Assembly (NCBI RefSeq): GCF_030866745.1 | Contig: NZ_CP133016.1 | Location: 1,970,001-2,034,000 of the forward strand | Direction of reading: 5' to 3' | Length of the DNA stretch: 64,000 bases | Source of the DNA: Sphingomonas flavescens | GTDB lineage: Bacteria; Pseudomonadota; Alphaproteobacteria; Sphingomonadales; Sphingomonadaceae | Shown: positions 63,052 through 64,000 of the stretch, one piece after another | How the letters are laid out: every line of letters begins with the position of its first letter | Numbering within the stretch: position 1 is the first letter of the stretch | Translations under genes and position numbers: made by a program | Notes under the pieces: model-generated | Told to the model about the DNA's origin: nothing | Database searches by the model: none | The model's input: only the letters and a program-made list of their open reading frames with translations

Positions 63052-63738
63052 TTACGCCAGCTTCTCGGCGTAGATCATCCGCCCACCGGCCAAACGGCGC
63101 ATCACATCATACTGGCTCTGGCGGCTCATCGCGAAGCAGCCCTCCGAGCGGCCGAGCTTGCCATGCAACGGGATCATGTCGTCCTCGGCATACCAGGCAT
63201 TGTGGATGACGATCGCGCGCGGCTCAGCATTGTAATTGCTCATGTCGAGCCCGCGGACTTTCATCGAAAGCCCGTACTTGCCGTTGTAATAGTCGCCGGT
63301 GAGATAGGCGCCGTTGGAGCTCGCGTAGGAGCCGAAGTCGTTCGAGAAGCGCTCGACGAAGCCCGAATGATCGGGATCCGACCCGCGGCCGTGCGCGACG
63401 CGGTGACTTTCGACTTCACCGCTCAGGAGGTTTACGACGTAAAAGCGCTCTTCGCTGGACGGACGATTGAAGTCGACAACGCCGATGGAATCGCGCGGAT
63501 AGACGCGATGGGCATCGAGCGCGGCCTTGGCCTTGGCGAACAGCTGCGGGTCGATTCCGCCCGGAGCGGAGGGCGTCAGCACCTGGGCGGCCGGCGGCGG
63601 CGCGAGCGGTGCGAGGGGGTCGGGAGTCGTCGGCAGGACCAGCGACGGCAGGACGCTCGAACTTGCGGCAGTAGAGATGATCGCCCCGGCAGCGCCATAA
63701 GCGCCCAGACGCAACATTTCCCTACGGTTGAACGACAT
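63052..63738 (-). CDS. Murein L,D-transpeptidase catalytic-domain protein, Tat-type leader
   Basis: A 228-residue protein with GGAGGG upstream. The leader NRREMLRLGAYGAAGAIIS is twin-arginine-like. The catalytic part has RVAHGRGSDPDHSG, AIVIHNAWYAEDDM and the cysteine in LGRSEGCFAMSR, the order His...Ser/Gly-x-Cys of the YkuD_2 type. It would crosslink peptidoglycan or attach proteins to it in the periplasm. Convergent with the PAS gene. Confidence 0.87.
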   Translation of the reverse strand: MSFNRREMLRLGAYGAAGAIISTAASSSVLPSLVLPTTPDPLAPLAPPPAAQVLTPSAPGGIDPQLFAKAKAALDAHRVYPRDSIGVVDFNRPSSEERFYVVNLLSGEVESHRVAHGRGSDPDHSGFVERFSNDFGSYASSNGAYLTGDYYNGKYGLSMKVRGLDMSNYNAEPRAIVIHNAWYAEDDMIPLHGKLGRSEGCFAMSRQSQYDVMRRLAGGRMIYAEKLA

Positions 63739-63949
63739 CCGTTACCCTCCCGGTGAAACGGAGGGTTTATCAGTGAAAGGGTTAACTGCGCATAACCCAA
63801 AGCTTGCGGTTTCCGCTTCTATCGTGCTGAGCCAACGGTTCGCCGCAAGTTACGCGATTGATTCAAGAATTCGGCACGGGTTGAACGGCTTGGATGCGGC
63901 TGCTACAGGGCCCCCGCCGCCGAGGTCAGCCTCTGGAGGCCGATAGCTA

Positions 63950-64000
63950 TTGCATGAGCCGCCGCTACGGGTGTTCGTCCGCCGGGGTGAAGCGGTTCTC
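63950..64000 (+). CDS. Possible start of a gene cut by the right edge
   Basis: From TTG at 63950, with GGAGG about 10 nt upstream, 17 codons read HEPPLRVFVRRGEAVL after the start without a stop. An ATG at 63954 in another frame reads MSRRYGCSSAGVKRF. Too short to assign; the first looks more protein-like. The preceding 211 bp (63739-63949) contain no gene. Confidence 0.25.
   Translation, partial: MHEPPLRVFVRRGEAVL

Overview
The window looks like chromosomal DNA of a GC-rich alphaproteobacterium of the Sphingomonas group. Two secreted proteins end in the PEPxxWA-CTERM sorting signal typical of sphingomonads (48371-48973 and 61821-62435). A consensus CtrA-type box (TTAA-N7-TTAA) lies before one of them. 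GTG/TTG starts and 1-4 nt gene overlaps are very common. No rRNA, tRNA or CRISPR array was seen. These are readings by eye; no database search was run.

Layout. 1-883: left-strand mobile module (truncated serine recombinase, DUF2924, DUF3489) behind a leader with three perfect hairpins. 1335-8451: tightly coupled tripartite RND efflux operon plus a cation/Ca2+ exchanger-type protein. 8532-16072: surface glycan locus (CDP-glycerol-transferase-like protein, two paralogous GT4 glycosyltransferases, asparagine-synthase-type amidotransferase, flippase). 16158-20020: FecI/FecR/FecA-type signalling and TonB-receptor set. 20360-22880: small tyrosine recombinase next to a two-gene cassette of an HNH-like protein and a HEPN/AbiU2-like protein. 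23130-28948: PAP2 phosphatase, then PepSY protein, response regulator, sensor kinase, a four-repeat membrane protein and an outer-membrane barrel, facing a YncE-like propeller. 29122-32520: ParB-methyltransferase and DUF5681 diverging from an XRE/ImmA pair across two palindromic operators, followed by a cluster of TTCCCTG repeats.

32793-40487 carries a dienelactone hydrolase, a cupin and a left-strand glutathione-dependent formaldehyde oxidation operon (AdhC, VOC protein, FghA) that runs on into PhoD and MgtC/DUF4010 genes. 40549-45263 is a five-gene overlapping operon (SDR, enoyl-CoA hydratase, acyl-CoA dehydrogenase, RidA, aryl-CoA ligase) resembling the peripheral part of the aerobic 2-aminobenzoyl-CoA pathway without its monooxygenase. 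45260-49847 holds an M16 peptidase, a PEP-CTERM protein and a CsgG-like protein.

lepA (49982-51799) is followed at once by a diverged second copy of its own 3' end that contains a 43-nt palindrome-bearing insert, and then by an AT-richer two-gene module (zinc-ribbon protein plus 814-aa TPR protein) that looks horizontally acquired. The rest (55545-64000) is sphingomonad-type chromosome: PilZ protein, a TIR-TM-TPR protein, SDR, double-retropepsin/TPR protein, PEP-CTERM protein, lone PAS protein and a murein L,D-transpeptidase-like protein. The best candidates for undescribed biology are the AbiU2-like/HNH-like cassette, the zinc-ribbon/TPR module at the lepA scar, and the DUF3489 leader RNA.
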